Below, in pieces: positions 18,534 to 28,049 of a DNA stretch of 64,000 nucleotides. A program made the translations under genes and the position numbers. The notes beneath the pieces are model-generated. The model made no database searches, was not told the origin of the DNA, and saw only the letters and a list, made by a program, of their open reading frames with translations. The stretch comes from Methylophaga nitratireducenticrescens (lineage in GTDB: Bacteria > Pseudomonadota > Gammaproteobacteria > Nitrosococcales > Methylophagaceae), in assembly GCF_000260985.4 (NCBI RefSeq), contig NC_017857.3:2722924-2786923 (forward strand), given 5' to 3'. Within the stretch, counting starts at the first letter, position 1, and each line of letters begins with the position of its first letter.

Positions 18534-19043
18534 ATGGCTGAAATACAAAAAGATATCGAACTCAAACAAGGCATGAGCAAAAAAACCAAAATCATCATGA
18601 TTATTGGGATTGTAGTGCTGTTATCTGTCATAGGTGCAGGTGTTTACTGGTGGCTGTCTAAAGATGCAGCCTCGGATGAGTCAACAGAGGATGCCGAGGT
18701 AGCTGTAGAGAAAGCCACTCCGGTTTATCATGAAGTGACAGCCCCCTTTATTGTCAATTTCTCAGAGCAAAGCAATGATAGGGTCCGCTATCTGCAAATC
18801 AAGATGAAAGTGATGGCACGTGATCAGGCATCCATTGATCTGTTTGCTTTACATGAACCCGCACTGGTTCATGAATTGCTGATGTTGTTTTACAGTCAAA
18901 ATTATGACGATCTCAGTACGACTGAGGGCACACAGGCTTTACAGCAGGAATCACTGGAAACCATTAATAGTTTCCTTAAACAGCAGGATAGTGATATCAC
19001 CGGGCTTGAAGCGGTTTATTTCACCAGTTTGGTAATGCAATAG
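18534..19043 (+). CDS. fliL: Flagellar basal-body protein FliL
   Basis: A 169-residue single-pass inner-membrane protein that surrounds the stator and supports torque. Residues 1-19 are cytosolic and charged, followed by one transmembrane helix (IIMIIGIVVLLSVIGAGVYW), an acidic linker (SDESTEDAEVA) and the periplasmic FliL domain (FIVNFSEQSNDRVRYLQIKMKV). It is first after the sigma-54 promoter and two bases from fliM. The preceding gene is a second, soluble homologue. Confidence 0.92.
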   Translation: MAEIQKDIELKQGMSKKTKIIMIIGIVVLLSVIGAGVYWWLSKDAASDESTEDAEVAVEKATPVYHEVTAPFIVNFSEQSNDRVRYLQIKMKVMARDQASIDLFALHEPALVHELLMLFYSQNYDDLSTTEGTQALQQESLETINSFLKQQDSDITGLEAVYFTSLVMQ

Positions 19044-19045
19044 TT

Positions 19046-20068
19046 ATGGCCGTTCACGATATATTGTCACAGGATGAAGTCGACGCACTGCTAAATGGTC
19101 TTGGCGGTGATGATATTCAGCAGGAAAAGCCTGAGCTGGATGAATTCGGCAAACCACGGCGTTATGACTTCGGTAACGAAGAACGCATTATTCGTGGTCG
19201 CATGCCGACGCTGGAAATGATCAACGAACGTTTCGCCCGCTATTTACGAATTAATCTGTTTAATATGCTGCGCCGGTCCGCTGAGATTTCGGTGGGTGGC
19301 GTTCAGGTGATGAAGTTCTCTGAATACGTTCATACATTGTTTGTTCCGACCAGTCTGAATCTGATTCAGCTACAACCATTACGTGGCACCGGACTTATCG
19401 TCTTTGAACCCAAATTGGTGTTTACCATTCTGGATAATTACTTTGGCGGTGAAGGCCGGTTTCAGGCACGTATAGAAGGCCGGGAATTCACTGCAACCGA
19501 GTTACGCGTCATTCGAATGGTGCTGAATTTGTGTTTTACCGACTTAACCGAAGCCTGGTCACCAGTGATGCCGGTTCAATTTGAATTTGTCAGTCATGAA
19601 GTAAATCCACAATTTGCCAATATTGTCAGTCCCAGCGAAGTGGTGGTCATTTCGACTTTCCACATTGAACTGGATGGCGGCGGCGGTGATTTACATATCA
19701 CCTTGCCCTACTCGATGCTGGAACCGATTTGCGAGTTACTCGATACCGGCCTGCAAAGTGATCGCTCGGCTGATGATGGTCGCTGGGCCAAATCCATGCG
19801 TGAAGAGCTGATGCTAGCGGATGTCACCTTATCTGCAACACTGGCACAAACCAAACTTACATTGGAAGCCGTCCGTTCTTTAAAAGTGGGTGACATTATT
19901 CCTATCAGCATGCCCAAAACGGTGACCACAATGGTAGAAAATATCCCGATATTCCGTGCAAGCTATGGTGAGCATAATGAAAAAGCAGCGTTGAAAATCA
20001 CCTCAATTATTGAACATCCCAAAGACAATACACCGAGTTACCAGCTGACAAAGGCTAAAAAATCATGA
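19046..20068 (+). CDS. fliM: Flagellar motor switch protein FliM
   Basis: A 340-residue C-ring component that binds phospho-CheY and sets rotation direction. The N-terminal peptide LSQDEVDALLNG (residues 7-18) is the CheY-P binding motif. The middle CheC-like domain includes GGVQVMKFSEYVHTL and ends near residue 230; the C-terminal SpoA domain contains LKVGDIIPI. Full length. It overlaps fliN by four bases. Confidence 0.96.
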   Translation: MAVHDILSQDEVDALLNGLGGDDIQQEKPELDEFGKPRRYDFGNEERIIRGRMPTLEMINERFARYLRINLFNMLRRSAEISVGGVQVMKFSEYVHTLFVPTSLNLIQLQPLRGTGLIVFEPKLVFTILDNYFGGEGRFQARIEGREFTATELRVIRMVLNLCFTDLTEAWSPVMPVQFEFVSHEVNPQFANIVSPSEVVVISTFHIELDGGGGDLHITLPYSMLEPICELLDTGLQSDRSADDGRWAKSMREELMLADVTLSATLAQTKLTLEAVRSLKVGDIIPISMPKTVTTMVENIPIFRASYGEHNEKAALKITSIIEHPKDNTPSYQLTKAKKS

Positions 20069-20523
20069 GTGAAGATACAAAACAATCCGATCAGGATCTG
20101 GCTGACGAATGGGCGGCTGCACTTGAAGAACAGGTCGATGACGATAGCGGCCAGGATGACTGGGCAGCGGCGCTTGAAGAGCAGGCCGATGCTGAATCCT
20201 CAGCGGCCCAGCCCAGCCCTGCTCCACTGAATAAACTGGATGATGAAGGTAAACCACGTACCGATGTAGATCTGGACATGGTTCTGGATATTCCGGTGAC
20301 CATTTCTATGGAAATTGGCCGTACTCGAATCAGCATCCGTAATTTACTGCAATTAAGTCAGGGTTCGGTAGTTGAACTGGATCGGCTGGCGGGCGAACCG
20401 ATGGACGTATTAGTAAACGACACCTTGATTGCCCATGGTGAGGTAGTCGTGGTGAACGACAAATTCGGTATACGTTTAACCGATGTTATCAGCGCCGCAG
20501 AGCGGATTAAAAAACTGCGATGA
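20065..20523 (+). CDS. fliN: Flagellar motor switch protein FliN with a duplicated N-terminal motif
   Basis: A 152-residue C-ring protein with the SpoA domain in its last 80 residues (VLDIPVTISMEIGRT, LLQLSQGSVVELDRLAGEP, GEVVVVNDKFGIRLTDVI). The N-terminal 45 residues are acidic and hold two copies of WAAALEEQ, at residues 16-23 and 33-40, spaced 17 residues apart. Single DEWAAAL motifs occur in gammaproteobacterial FliN and are thought to contact FliH or help assembly. It overlaps both fliM and fliO by four bases. Confidence 0.95.
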   Translation: MSEDTKQSDQDLADEWAAALEEQVDDDSGQDDWAAALEEQADAESSAAQPSPAPLNKLDDEGKPRTDVDLDMVLDIPVTISMEIGRTRISIRNLLQLSQGSVVELDRLAGEPMDVLVNDTLIAHGEVVVVNDKFGIRLTDVISAAERIKKLR

Positions 20524-20942
20524 AATATTGGCAAGTCATTTCGGTGAACTCTGTTGCGTTGTTTCCACTATTGGTCAACGCGGAAACCATGAGTTCCACA
20601 CCGGTCAATGCCAGTACGCTCTTACAGACGATTTTTGGTTTGGTTGTGGTGCTGGCGATAATTGTGTTTTTAGGCTGGATGCTTAAACGCAGTCAATTTT
20701 TTCATGCAGCTCATAATGGCCAGTTAAAGGTTTTAGGCTCGCTCTCTTTGGGTACGCGGGAAAAAGCTGTGTTGATACAAGTGGGTGAACAACAGCTTTT
20801 AATTGGTGTCACTGCTCAACATATCAGCACTTTGCATACGCTATCCGAACCTCTTCCTATTCGTGAAATTTCCCAACCCGCTGAGGGTGAGTCATTTGCT
20901 GATCGGCTGAAACAGATGATGCAGCAACGGGGCAATAAATAA
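20520..20942 (+). CDS. fliO: Flagellar export-gate assembly protein FliO
   Basis: A 140-residue membrane protein that helps assemble the FliP-FliR gate. It has an N-terminal signal-like segment, one clear transmembrane helix ([19 protein letters not shown]) and a short cytosolic domain with the family pattern [29 protein letters not shown]. The position between fliN and fliP, with one-base and four-base overlaps, confirms the identity of this poorly conserved family. Confidence 0.92.
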   Translation: MKYWQVISVNSVALFPLLVNAETMSSTPVNASTLLQTIFGLVVVLAIIVFLGWMLKRSQFFHAAHNGQLKVLGSLSLGTREKAVLIQVGEQQLLIGVTAQHISTLHTLSEPLPIREISQPAEGESFADRLKQMMQQRGNK

Positions 20943-21679
20943 TGCGTAGCATGGGCCTGTTTTTATTACTGATACTGCTGCCAGGACTGGTTTTAGCCGA
21001 GCCCGGTATTCCGGCATTGACCTTGTCTACTGGCGAAGATGGCTCACAAAGTTATTCGCTGACCTTACAGATCCTGGCACTGATGACGGTACTGACGCTG
21101 TTGCCGGCAGCATTGTTAATGATGACCTCATTTACCCGGATCATTATTGTATTGGCGATTTTACGTCAGGCAATGGGCGTGCAGTCCACGCCTTCCAATC
21201 AGATTATGATTGGTCTGGCGCTGTTTCTGACCTTTTTTATCATGTCTCCAGTGTTCAGCACAGCTTATGAAAATGGCGTCCAGCCATATATGGACGGCGA
21301 TATCGAAGCTACTGCTGCTATTGAACAGGTCAGTCAACCCTTTCGTGAGTTTATGCTGGCTCAGACCAGAGAAAGTGATATTGCTTTATTTGCTGAAATT
21401 GGTGGTTATTCCGCCATTGAAAGCCCTGACGACGTACCTTTCAGCCTGCTGCTGCCAGCCTTTGTGACCAGCGAGTTAAAAACTGCTTTTCAAATCGGCT
21501 TTTTGATTTTCGTACCATTTTTGATTATTGACCTGGTCGTCGCTTCGGTTCTGATGGCAATGGGTATGATGATGTTGTCACCCATGTTGATCTCTCTGCC
21601 CTTTAAACTGATGTTATTTGTGTTGATTGATGGCTGGGCATTGTTAATGGGAACGCTGGCTTCCAGCTTTTATATCTAG
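20942..21679 (+). CDS. fliP: Flagellar export-gate protein FliP
   Basis: A 245-residue core subunit of the flagellar type III export gate. It has a cleavable signal peptide (ending VLAEPG), the conserved [19 protein letters not shown] block near residue 60, [19 protein letters not shown], and the C-terminal [20 protein letters not shown]. Five FliP subunits plus FliQ and FliR form the channel. Stop is two bases before fliQ. Confidence 0.96.
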   Translation: MRSMGLFLLLILLPGLVLAEPGIPALTLSTGEDGSQSYSLTLQILALMTVLTLLPAALLMMTSFTRIIIVLAILRQAMGVQSTPSNQIMIGLALFLTFFIMSPVFSTAYENGVQPYMDGDIEATAAIEQVSQPFREFMLAQTRESDIALFAEIGGYSAIESPDDVPFSLLLPAFVTSELKTAFQIGFLIFVPFLIIDLVVASVLMAMGMMMLSPMLISLPFKLMLFVLIDGWALLMGTLASSFYI

Positions 21680-21681
21680 CC

Positions 21682-21951
21682 ATGACTCCTGAAACCGTCT
21701 TAACTGTCATGCAGCAAACTCTCGAAGTGATTACTTTGCTGATTATTGTGATATTAATTCCGGCATTAATCGCCGGTTTGATAGTGAGCATGTTTCAGGC
21801 GGCTACCTCTATCAATGAACAGACGTTAAGTTTCATTCCGAAATTGCTGGTGACGATTCTGGTATTGATGGTAGCCGGCCCATGGATGTTGAGTCTGGTC
21901 ACCAATTATACCGTTCGACTGTTTGAAAACATTCCCTACCTGATAGGTTAG
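21682..21951 (+). CDS. fliQ: Flagellar export-gate protein FliQ
   Basis: An 89-residue protein with two membrane helices, full family length. Typical blocks are MTPETVLTVMQQ at the start, then ALIAGLIVSMFQAATSINEQTL and the second helix after FIPKLL. Two-base spacing on both sides places it in the fliP-Q-R string. Confidence 0.96.
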   Translation: MTPETVLTVMQQTLEVITLLIIVILIPALIAGLIVSMFQAATSINEQTLSFIPKLLVTILVLMVAGPWMLSLVTNYTVRLFENIPYLIG

Positions 21952-21953
21952 CG

Positions 21954-22736
21954 ATGAATCTGTCGATCGCAGAAATCAGTGCGATGCTCGGTGCGTATAT
22001 TCTGCCGCTATTTCGAATTGGCGGCATGCTGATGGTTGCACCGATTTTTAGCAGTAATTTTGTCAATGTTCGTACCAGACTGATCATTGCTCTGGCCATT
22101 ACATTCGTGGTGGTTCCAACCATCAATACGCCAACCCCGGTATTCTCGCCGCTCAGTGGTGAAGGCATCCTGCTTATTGCTCAAGAGGTGATGATTGGCA
22201 TTTGCATGGGGTTTATGTTGCAACTATTGATGAATGCCTTCATCGTCGCCGGTCAGATTATTGCGATGCAGATGGGGCTTGGTTTTGCCTCAATGGTCGA
22301 TCCTCAGAATGGCACTACGGTGCCGGTAATCAGTCAGTTTTATCTAATCTTCATCACGCTGATGTTTCTCAGTATTAATGGGCATTTAGTGCTGATCCAG
22401 GTGATGGCGGAGAGCTTTATCACGTTGCCAATTGGTGCTGGAGGTATTTCAATCGAAAGTTTTCGTGATATCGCCGGCCTGGCCAGCTGGATGTATGCCG
22501 CCGGCGTTATTATTGCCTTACCAGCTATTGGCTCTTTAATGATGGTCAATCTGGCGTTTGGGATTTTGTCGCGAGCTGCCCCGCAAATCAGCCCATTTTC
22601 TATCGGTTTTCCACTGACCATCGGGTTGGGTTTTGTGATCATTTATATCACCCTGCCCGCTGTCGGCAATCATCTGGTCGACTTTTCGGATCAAATGCTG
22701 CAAATGACACGAATGCTGGTATTGAACAATGGCTGA
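21954..22736 (+). CDS. fliR: Flagellar export-gate protein FliR
   Basis: A 260-residue membrane protein with about six to eight hydrophobic helices that joins the FliP-FliQ gate. Recognisable blocks are LFRIGGMLMVAPIFSS, RTRLIIALAITFVV, GQIIAMQMGLGFASMVDPQNG and FGILSRAAPQISPFSIGFP. It overlaps flhB by eight bases. Confidence 0.95.
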   Translation: MNLSIAEISAMLGAYILPLFRIGGMLMVAPIFSSNFVNVRTRLIIALAITFVVVPTINTPTPVFSPLSGEGILLIAQEVMIGICMGFMLQLLMNAFIVAGQIIAMQMGLGFASMVDPQNGTTVPVISQFYLIFITLMFLSINGHLVLIQVMAESFITLPIGAGGISIESFRDIAGLASWMYAAGVIIALPAIGSLMMVNLAFGILSRAAPQISPFSIGFPLTIGLGFVIIYITLPAVGNHLVDFSDQMLQMTRMLVLNNG

Positions 22737-23868
22737 ACAGGATAGCGGTCAGGAACGCACCGAAGACCCCTCGGGTAAACGCCTTGATGAAGCACGGGAG
22801 AAGGGTCAGGTCCCCCGATCCCAGGAATTAAGCACAGTAGTGGTATTGATTTCCAGTGCGGTGGCGATGCTGTTTGTGGGTGGAAATCTGGTCAGCAGTC
22901 TCGGCGAGGTAATGACCCAATCCTTTTCGCTGAATCGCAAGTTGATCATGGATCCGCATATGATGGCGCAGCAGCTGATTGTCGCCTTGAAAATCATGGC
23001 TGTTGATGTCGGTAGTTTTCTGGCGATTACGCTGATAGCTGCATTAGCAGCCCCGGCATTGATTGGCGGCTGGAACTTCTCCACGCAGGCCATGGGCGTC
23101 AAACCGGAAAAGATGAGCCCGCTTCGTGGTCTTAAGCGTATTTTTGGCACTCAGGGTCTGGTTGAACTTGGTAAAGCGCTAGGCAAGTTTTTACTTGTGG
23201 GCAGCATAGGCACCTTAATTCTGTGGAGCCTGCGTGACCGATTATTGACACTGGGACGGCAGGAAGTTGAAGTGGCCATGACAGAGCTGGGATTCATTGT
23301 GCTCTGGGGATTTTTAGCGATCTGTGCCAGTCTGATTTTGATTGCGTTGATTGATGTGCCTTTCCAGCTGTGGAATCACACTAAACAATTACGCATGACA
23401 AAACAGGAACTTAAAGACGAAAATAAAGAAACTGAAGGTAGCCCGGAAGTCAAAGGCCGAATTCGCAGAATGCAGATCCAGTTATCACAACAACGCATGA
23501 TGCAGGATGTACCCGAAGCCGACGTTATCATTACCAACCCGACTCATTATGCAGTGGCTCTGCGTTACGACCAATCCAAATCTGGCGCCCCTGTTGTCCT
23601 GGCTAAAGGCACCGATCTGATGGCGCAACAAATCAGAATGGTCGCTGATCACCACGAAGTGCCCATTATCTCTGCTCCTCCGCTGACCCGAGCCGTTTAT
23701 TACAGCACGGAAATCGGTCAGGAAATTCCATCTGGTCTATATATTGCAGTAGCTCAGATATTGGCGTTTGTCTTCCAATTGAGACGTTATAAAAATACGG
23801 GCGGTAATAAGCCAAATCTCAATACGGAAGACTTGCCAATTCCGGATGAATTTAAACGAGATGAGTAG
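22729..23868 (+). CDS. flhB: Flagellar export switch protein FlhB
   Basis: A 379-residue export-gate protein that switches substrate class from rod/hook to filament. The N-terminal EDPSGKRLDEAREKGQVPRS is followed by four membrane helices and the cytosolic autocleaving domain; the cleavage motif NPTH is at residues 270-273, in ITNPTHYAVALRYD. The switch is triggered by FliK, which, together with a second FlhB-type C-terminal domain gene, lies at 39233-41076 on the other strand. Confidence 0.96.
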   Translation: MAEQDSGQERTEDPSGKRLDEAREKGQVPRSQELSTVVVLISSAVAMLFVGGNLVSSLGEVMTQSFSLNRKLIMDPHMMAQQLIVALKIMAVDVGSFLAITLIAALAAPALIGGWNFSTQAMGVKPEKMSPLRGLKRIFGTQGLVELGKALGKFLLVGSIGTLILWSLRDRLLTLGRQEVEVAMTELGFIVLWGFLAICASLILIALIDVPFQLWNHTKQLRMTKQELKDENKETEGSPEVKGRIRRMQIQLSQQRMMQDVPEADVIITNPTHYAVALRYDQSKSGAPVVLAKGTDLMAQQIRMVADHHEVPIISAPPLTRAVYYSTEIGQEIPSGLYIAVAQILAFVFQLRRYKNTGGNKPNLNTEDLPIPDEFKRDE

Positions 23869-23871
23869 TCA

Positions 23872-25950
23872 ATGGAGAATACAAGCCTGACAAGCCGTTT
23901 AGGTGGAGTGTTAAACGGTAATGTCGCGACACCAATGTTCCTGGTGGCATTGTTGGCCATGGTGGTCATTCCCCTCCCTGCGTTTATGCTGGATATGTTA
24001 TTCAGCTTTAATATCGCCTTATCACTGACCATCGTCCTGGCCAGTGTTTATGTGAGAAAACCCTTACAGTTCGCTGCATTCCCAACCATCCTGCTGTTAG
24101 CAACTCTGCTAAGACTTGCTTTGAATGTCGCTTCTACCCGTATTGTTCTGCTTGAAGGACACACCGGGACAGCTGCCGCCGGACAGGTTATCGAAGCATT
24201 TGGTGAGTTTGTTATTGGCGGTAACTATGCGGTAGGTCTGGTCGTTTTCGCCATTCTGGTTATTATCAACTTCGTGGTCGTCACCAAAGGTGCTACGCGT
24301 ATTGCTGAAGTTAGTGCCCGTTTTACCCTGGATTCAATGCCCGGTAAACAAATGGCAATTGATGCTGATTTGAATGCAGGATTGATTGATCAGGATGAAG
24401 CCCGCCGTCGTCGCGAAGAAATCATGCAGGAATCAGATTTTTACGGTTCTATGGATGGTGCCAGTAAATTTGTTCGCGGTGATGCGATTGCCGGGATCCT
24501 GATTCTGTTTATCAATATTATCGGTGGTTTTGTTATTGGTGTTCTGCAACATAGCCTGAGCTTTTCTGACGCAGCACATAACTATACTCTGCTGACGATA
24601 GGTGATGGTCTGGTAGCTCAGATACCGTCATTACTGCTTGCCGCCGCTGCTGGCTTGCTGGTCACTCGCTCTACCGCTGATCAGGATATTGGTGAGCAGA
24701 TTTTCTCCCAGTTATTGAAAGAACCCAAAACCCTGGCCATTACCTCAGGCATTATCGGCGGAATGGGTTTAATTCCCGGTATGCCAAATGTCCCGTTTTT
24801 ACTGTTAGCCGGTGCCGGTGCAGGCAGCGCCTGGTTGATAGCACAGCGTCAAAAAGCCGCCACACTTGCGGCAACTCCACCGCCACAACAGGAAGCAAAT
24901 CGAGAGCAACGTGAACTGAGTTGGGATGATTTAAGTCCGGTTGATCCGATTGGACTGGAAGTCGGTTATCGCTTAATCCCACTGGTAGACAAAAATCAGG
25001 GCGGTCAATTGATGAATCGCATCAAAGGCATTCGCAAAAAGATTTCACAGGAAATGGGCTTCTTAATTCCACCGGTGCATATCCGCGATAATCTGGATTT
25101 ATCACCCACCGCGTATCAAGTCACCTTATTTGGTGTGACCTTTGGTGAAGCCGAGGTCTATCCGGATCGCATGCTGGCAATCAATCCCGGCCAGGTCTTT
25201 GCTCAATTAGAGGGTATTCGTACCAAGGACCCCGCCTTTGGTCTGGATGCCATCTGGATTGAACCCAGCCAGCGGGAACACGCCCAGGCACAGGGTTATA
25301 CCGTCGTCGATGTCGACACAGTTGTTGCTACACATCTAAGTAAAATCCTGCAGAATCATGCGCATGATTTACTGGGCCGTGAAGAAGTTCAGCACCTGCT
25401 GGACAATCTTGCCAAAACAGCGCCAAAACTGGTGGAAGGTCTGGTACCCGATACCGTCCCATTAGGTACGGTGCAAAAAGTGCTGCAAAACCTGCTGCAG
25501 GAAAACATTCCGATTCGTGATATCCGCACCATCAGCGAGGCCATTGCCGAACAGGCAGCTCGCAACCCAGATCCTGAGGCAATCACCGCTGCGACACGTA
25601 TGGCGCTGGCCCATTCCATCGTGCAGCACATTAATGGCACTCAGCCAGACCTGCCTATCATCACATTGGATCCAGAGCTGGAACAGATATTGCTAAAAAC
25701 ATTACAGGCATCTGGAGAAGGTGACGCAAGTCTGGAACCGGGACTCGCAGAGAATATGCATAAAAATCTGCAAGAAGCAGCTCAACGACAGGAAATGTCG
25801 GGTGAGTCGGCGATTTTGGTGGTTCAGACGGGTTTAAGGGGTTGGATTTCCCGTTTTATCCGTCACGCAATTCCAGGACTGCATGTGCTTTCCTACAACG
25901 AGATACCAGATGATAAACAAATACGCATTGTGGCAAATGTGGGTCGATAA
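23872..25950 (+). CDS. flhA: Flagellar export-gate protein FlhA
   Basis: A 692-residue export engine component. The N-terminal third is membrane-embedded and includes LLRLALNVASTRIVL and the FHIPEP signature region (RFTLDSMPGKQMAIDADLN) between helices. The C-terminal cytosolic domain, which forms the docking nonamer for chaperone-substrate complexes, begins near residue 345. Full length, three bases after flhB. Confidence 0.96.
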   Translation: MENTSLTSRLGGVLNGNVATPMFLVALLAMVVIPLPAFMLDMLFSFNIALSLTIVLASVYVRKPLQFAAFPTILLLATLLRLALNVASTRIVLLEGHTGTAAAGQVIEAFGEFVIGGNYAVGLVVFAILVIINFVVVTKGATRIAEVSARFTLDSMPGKQMAIDADLNAGLIDQDEARRRREEIMQESDFYGSMDGASKFVRGDAIAGILILFINIIGGFVIGVLQHSLSFSDAAHNYTLLTIGDGLVAQIPSLLLAAAAGLLVTRSTADQDIGEQIFSQLLKEPKTLAITSGIIGGMGLIPGMPNVPFLLLAGAGAGSAWLIAQRQKAATLAATPPPQQEANREQRELSWDDLSPVDPIGLEVGYRLIPLVDKNQGGQLMNRIKGIRKKISQEMGFLIPPVHIRDNLDLSPTAYQVTLFGVTFGEAEVYPDRMLAINPGQVFAQLEGIRTKDPAFGLDAIWIEPSQREHAQAQGYTVVDVDTVVATHLSKILQNHAHDLLGREEVQHLLDNLAKTAPKLVEGLVPDTVPLGTVQKVLQNLLQENIPIRDIRTISEAIAEQAARNPDPEAITAATRMALAHSIVQHINGTQPDLPIITLDPELEQILLKTLQASGEGDASLEPGLAENMHKNLQEAAQRQEMSGESAILVVQTGLRGWISRFIRHAIPGLHVLSYNEIPDDKQIRIVANVGR

Positions 25951-25965
25951 CAAGAAGGTGATGTG

Positions 25966-27168
25966 ATGAAAATTAAACGTTTCCAGGCGGCAGATGTACG
26001 TCAGGCTATCCGCGAAGTACGTGAAGTACTGGGTCCGGATGCCGTTATCCTCTCTAATACTCGCGTTGATGGTGGCGTAGAGATTGTGGCGGCTACAGAT
26101 TACGATGAGACGCAATTCCGTCGTCAGAATAATGTTCCCCGTCCCGCAGCCGTCACAGAAGAACCCAAAATTGAAATCGATCCTGTTCAACCGCAAGCTC
26201 CTGCTTACGTTGCCCCACAACAAAATATCTGGTCGCAGGAACCCACTCTGGTTCAGATGCGCAAGGAAATTGCCAGTCTGCGGGATATGCTGCAAAACCA
26301 GCTATCTGATTTAACCTGGAAGGATATGGCAAGACAAAGTCCAACCCAGATGCAGGTTTTGCAACGGCATATGCGCATGGGAACAGATGTTGAACTCGCG
26401 AAACAATTGGTTACAGCCAGTCAGGGAATTGATGATCTGGAAACTGCCTGGCGTCAATCATTAGGCAAACTGGCTGCGCAGATCCCATTATCAGATCAGG
26501 ACATTATTGAAAAAGGCGGCATTATGGCGCTGGTCGGGCCGACTGGTGTCGGTAAAACCACGACCATTGCCAAACTGGCGGCGCGTTGTGCATTGAAACA
26601 TGGTGCACGCCAAGTGGGCCTGATTACCACTGACTGCTACCGAATCGGCGGTCAGGAGCAACTGCGAAGTTATGCCCGTATATTGGGAGTGTCTTTACGT
26701 GTCGCACGAAACCATCAGGAACTTGGTGAAGCACTGAACGATATGCTTGATCGGCGCTTTATACTGATCGATACTGCAGGTATGAATCCGCGTGATATGC
26801 AATTAACACAAAAAATAGCTATGTTAACTCAGCATTCTCCCCGCATCCGACATTTCCTCACGCTGTCTGCAACCACCCAAAATTCTGCTCTGAATGATAT
26901 CATTAAGGCGTTTTCGCACCTTAAATTAAGCGGATGCATTCTGACTAAAACGGATGAAAGCAGCAGTCTGGGAGGCGCGATCTCTGCAATAATTCGTCAT
27001 CAACTGCCTTTGGCCTATATCTGCGATGGTCAGCAAGTACCTGAAGATCTCGGTCTGGCACGACCTAACAGTTTGGTGAATCAGGCCAGCGAGTTGATGC
27101 AATCTGAACAACAAGCACTGGATCCTCATACAGTATCCAGTTACGGAGGTTTTGCCGCTTATGGCTGA
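25966..27168 (+). CDS. flhF: FlhF, SRP-type GTPase for flagellar placement
   Basis: A 400-residue protein that marks the cell pole for flagellum assembly. The first 90 residues are the basic B domain (MKIKRFQAADVRQAIREVRE), then a proline-rich linker and helical N domain, and from about residue 185 the SRP54-like G domain: P-loop ALVGPTGVGKTTTIAKL, TTDCYRIGGQEQL, IDTAGMNPRD and TKTDESSSLGG. The in-frame GTG just ahead at 25963 is a less likely start. It overlaps flhG and with it controls flagellar number and site, implying polar flagellation. Confidence 0.94.
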   Translation: MKIKRFQAADVRQAIREVREVLGPDAVILSNTRVDGGVEIVAATDYDETQFRRQNNVPRPAAVTEEPKIEIDPVQPQAPAYVAPQQNIWSQEPTLVQMRKEIASLRDMLQNQLSDLTWKDMARQSPTQMQVLQRHMRMGTDVELAKQLVTASQGIDDLETAWRQSLGKLAAQIPLSDQDIIEKGGIMALVGPTGVGKTTTIAKLAARCALKHGARQVGLITTDCYRIGGQEQLRSYARILGVSLRVARNHQELGEALNDMLDRRFILIDTAGMNPRDMQLTQKIAMLTQHSPRIRHFLTLSATTQNSALNDIIKAFSHLKLSGCILTKTDESSSLGGAISAIIRHQLPLAYICDGQQVPEDLGLARPNSLVNQASELMQSEQQALDPHTVSSYGGFAAYG

Positions 27169-28033
27169 TGCACCCCTGGACCAAGCAAGTGGTCTGCGAA
27201 AAATGACTCACATTCCGAAGCCGGTAAAAGTAATCGCTATTGCCAGTGGTAAAGGTGGTGTGGGTAAAACCAATGTGACAGTGAATATTGGTGTGGCACT
27301 TGCTACTCAAGGGAAAAAAGTCGTTCTACTCGACGCTGACCTGGGTTTGGCCAATATCGATGTGATGCTTGGCTTACACCCGCAATTCAATCTATTGCAT
27401 GTTCTGGAGGGAGATAAAAGCCTGAAAGAAATTATGGTCGATGGACCGTCAGGACTACAGATTATTCCGGCGGCTTCCGGCGTAAAGAAAATGGCTGAAC
27501 TCAGCCCGGCTGAACATGCAGGTATGATTCAAGCTTTCAGTGAACTGGATGATCACATTGATATCCTGCTTATCGACAGCGCAGCAGGTATTGCTGACAG
27601 CGTCGTCAGTTTTACCAAAGCGGCGCAGGAAGTCATCGTTGTTGTCTGTGATGAACCTGCCTCAATTACTGATGCCTATGCATTAATCAAATTACTGAGT
27701 CGTGAACATGGGGTTGAACGATTCCATATTATTGCCAATATGGGACGCAGTATTCAGGAAGGTCGTGAATTATTCGATAAAATCTCACTGGTTTGCGATC
27801 GCTTTTTGGATGTAACGTTAAATTTTATGGGAATTGTGCCTTTTGATGAAGATCTTCGTCGGGCAGTGAAAAAGCAACGTTCAGTGGTCGAGTTTTTACC
27901 ACGCAGTAAATCTGCTACGGCATTTCAGCATCTGGCAAAAAAAATCGATTACTGGCCAGTCGCCAAACAACCGAGGGGAAATATGGAATTCTTTGTTGAA
28001 CGTCTGATACAGGCCAGTCTGGAAGCAGGTTAG
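27161..28033 (+). CDS. flhG: FlhG (FleN), MinD-like ATPase limiting flagellar number
   Basis: A 290-residue ParA/MinD-family ATPase that restrains FlhF and, in Pseudomonas, the activator FleQ. The deviant Walker A SGKGGVGKTNV is near residue 29, LLDADLGLANIDVMLG follows, and the C-terminus carries a helix (FFVERLIQASLEA) of the membrane-targeting kind. The ATG at 27161 is chosen over a TTG at 27152: GGAGG lies 11 bases before the ATG but only two before the TTG. Confidence 0.93.
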   Translation: MADAPLDQASGLRKMTHIPKPVKVIAIASGKGGVGKTNVTVNIGVALATQGKKVVLLDADLGLANIDVMLGLHPQFNLLHVLEGDKSLKEIMVDGPSGLQIIPAASGVKKMAELSPAEHAGMIQAFSELDDHIDILLIDSAAGIADSVVSFTKAAQEVIVVVCDEPASITDAYALIKLLSREHGVERFHIIANMGRSIQEGRELFDKISLVCDRFLDVTLNFMGIVPFDEDLRRAVKKQRSVVEFLPRSKSATAFQHLAKKIDYWPVAKQPRGNMEFFVERLIQASLEAG

Positions 28034-28049
28034 GATGATTGGAGTAAGC

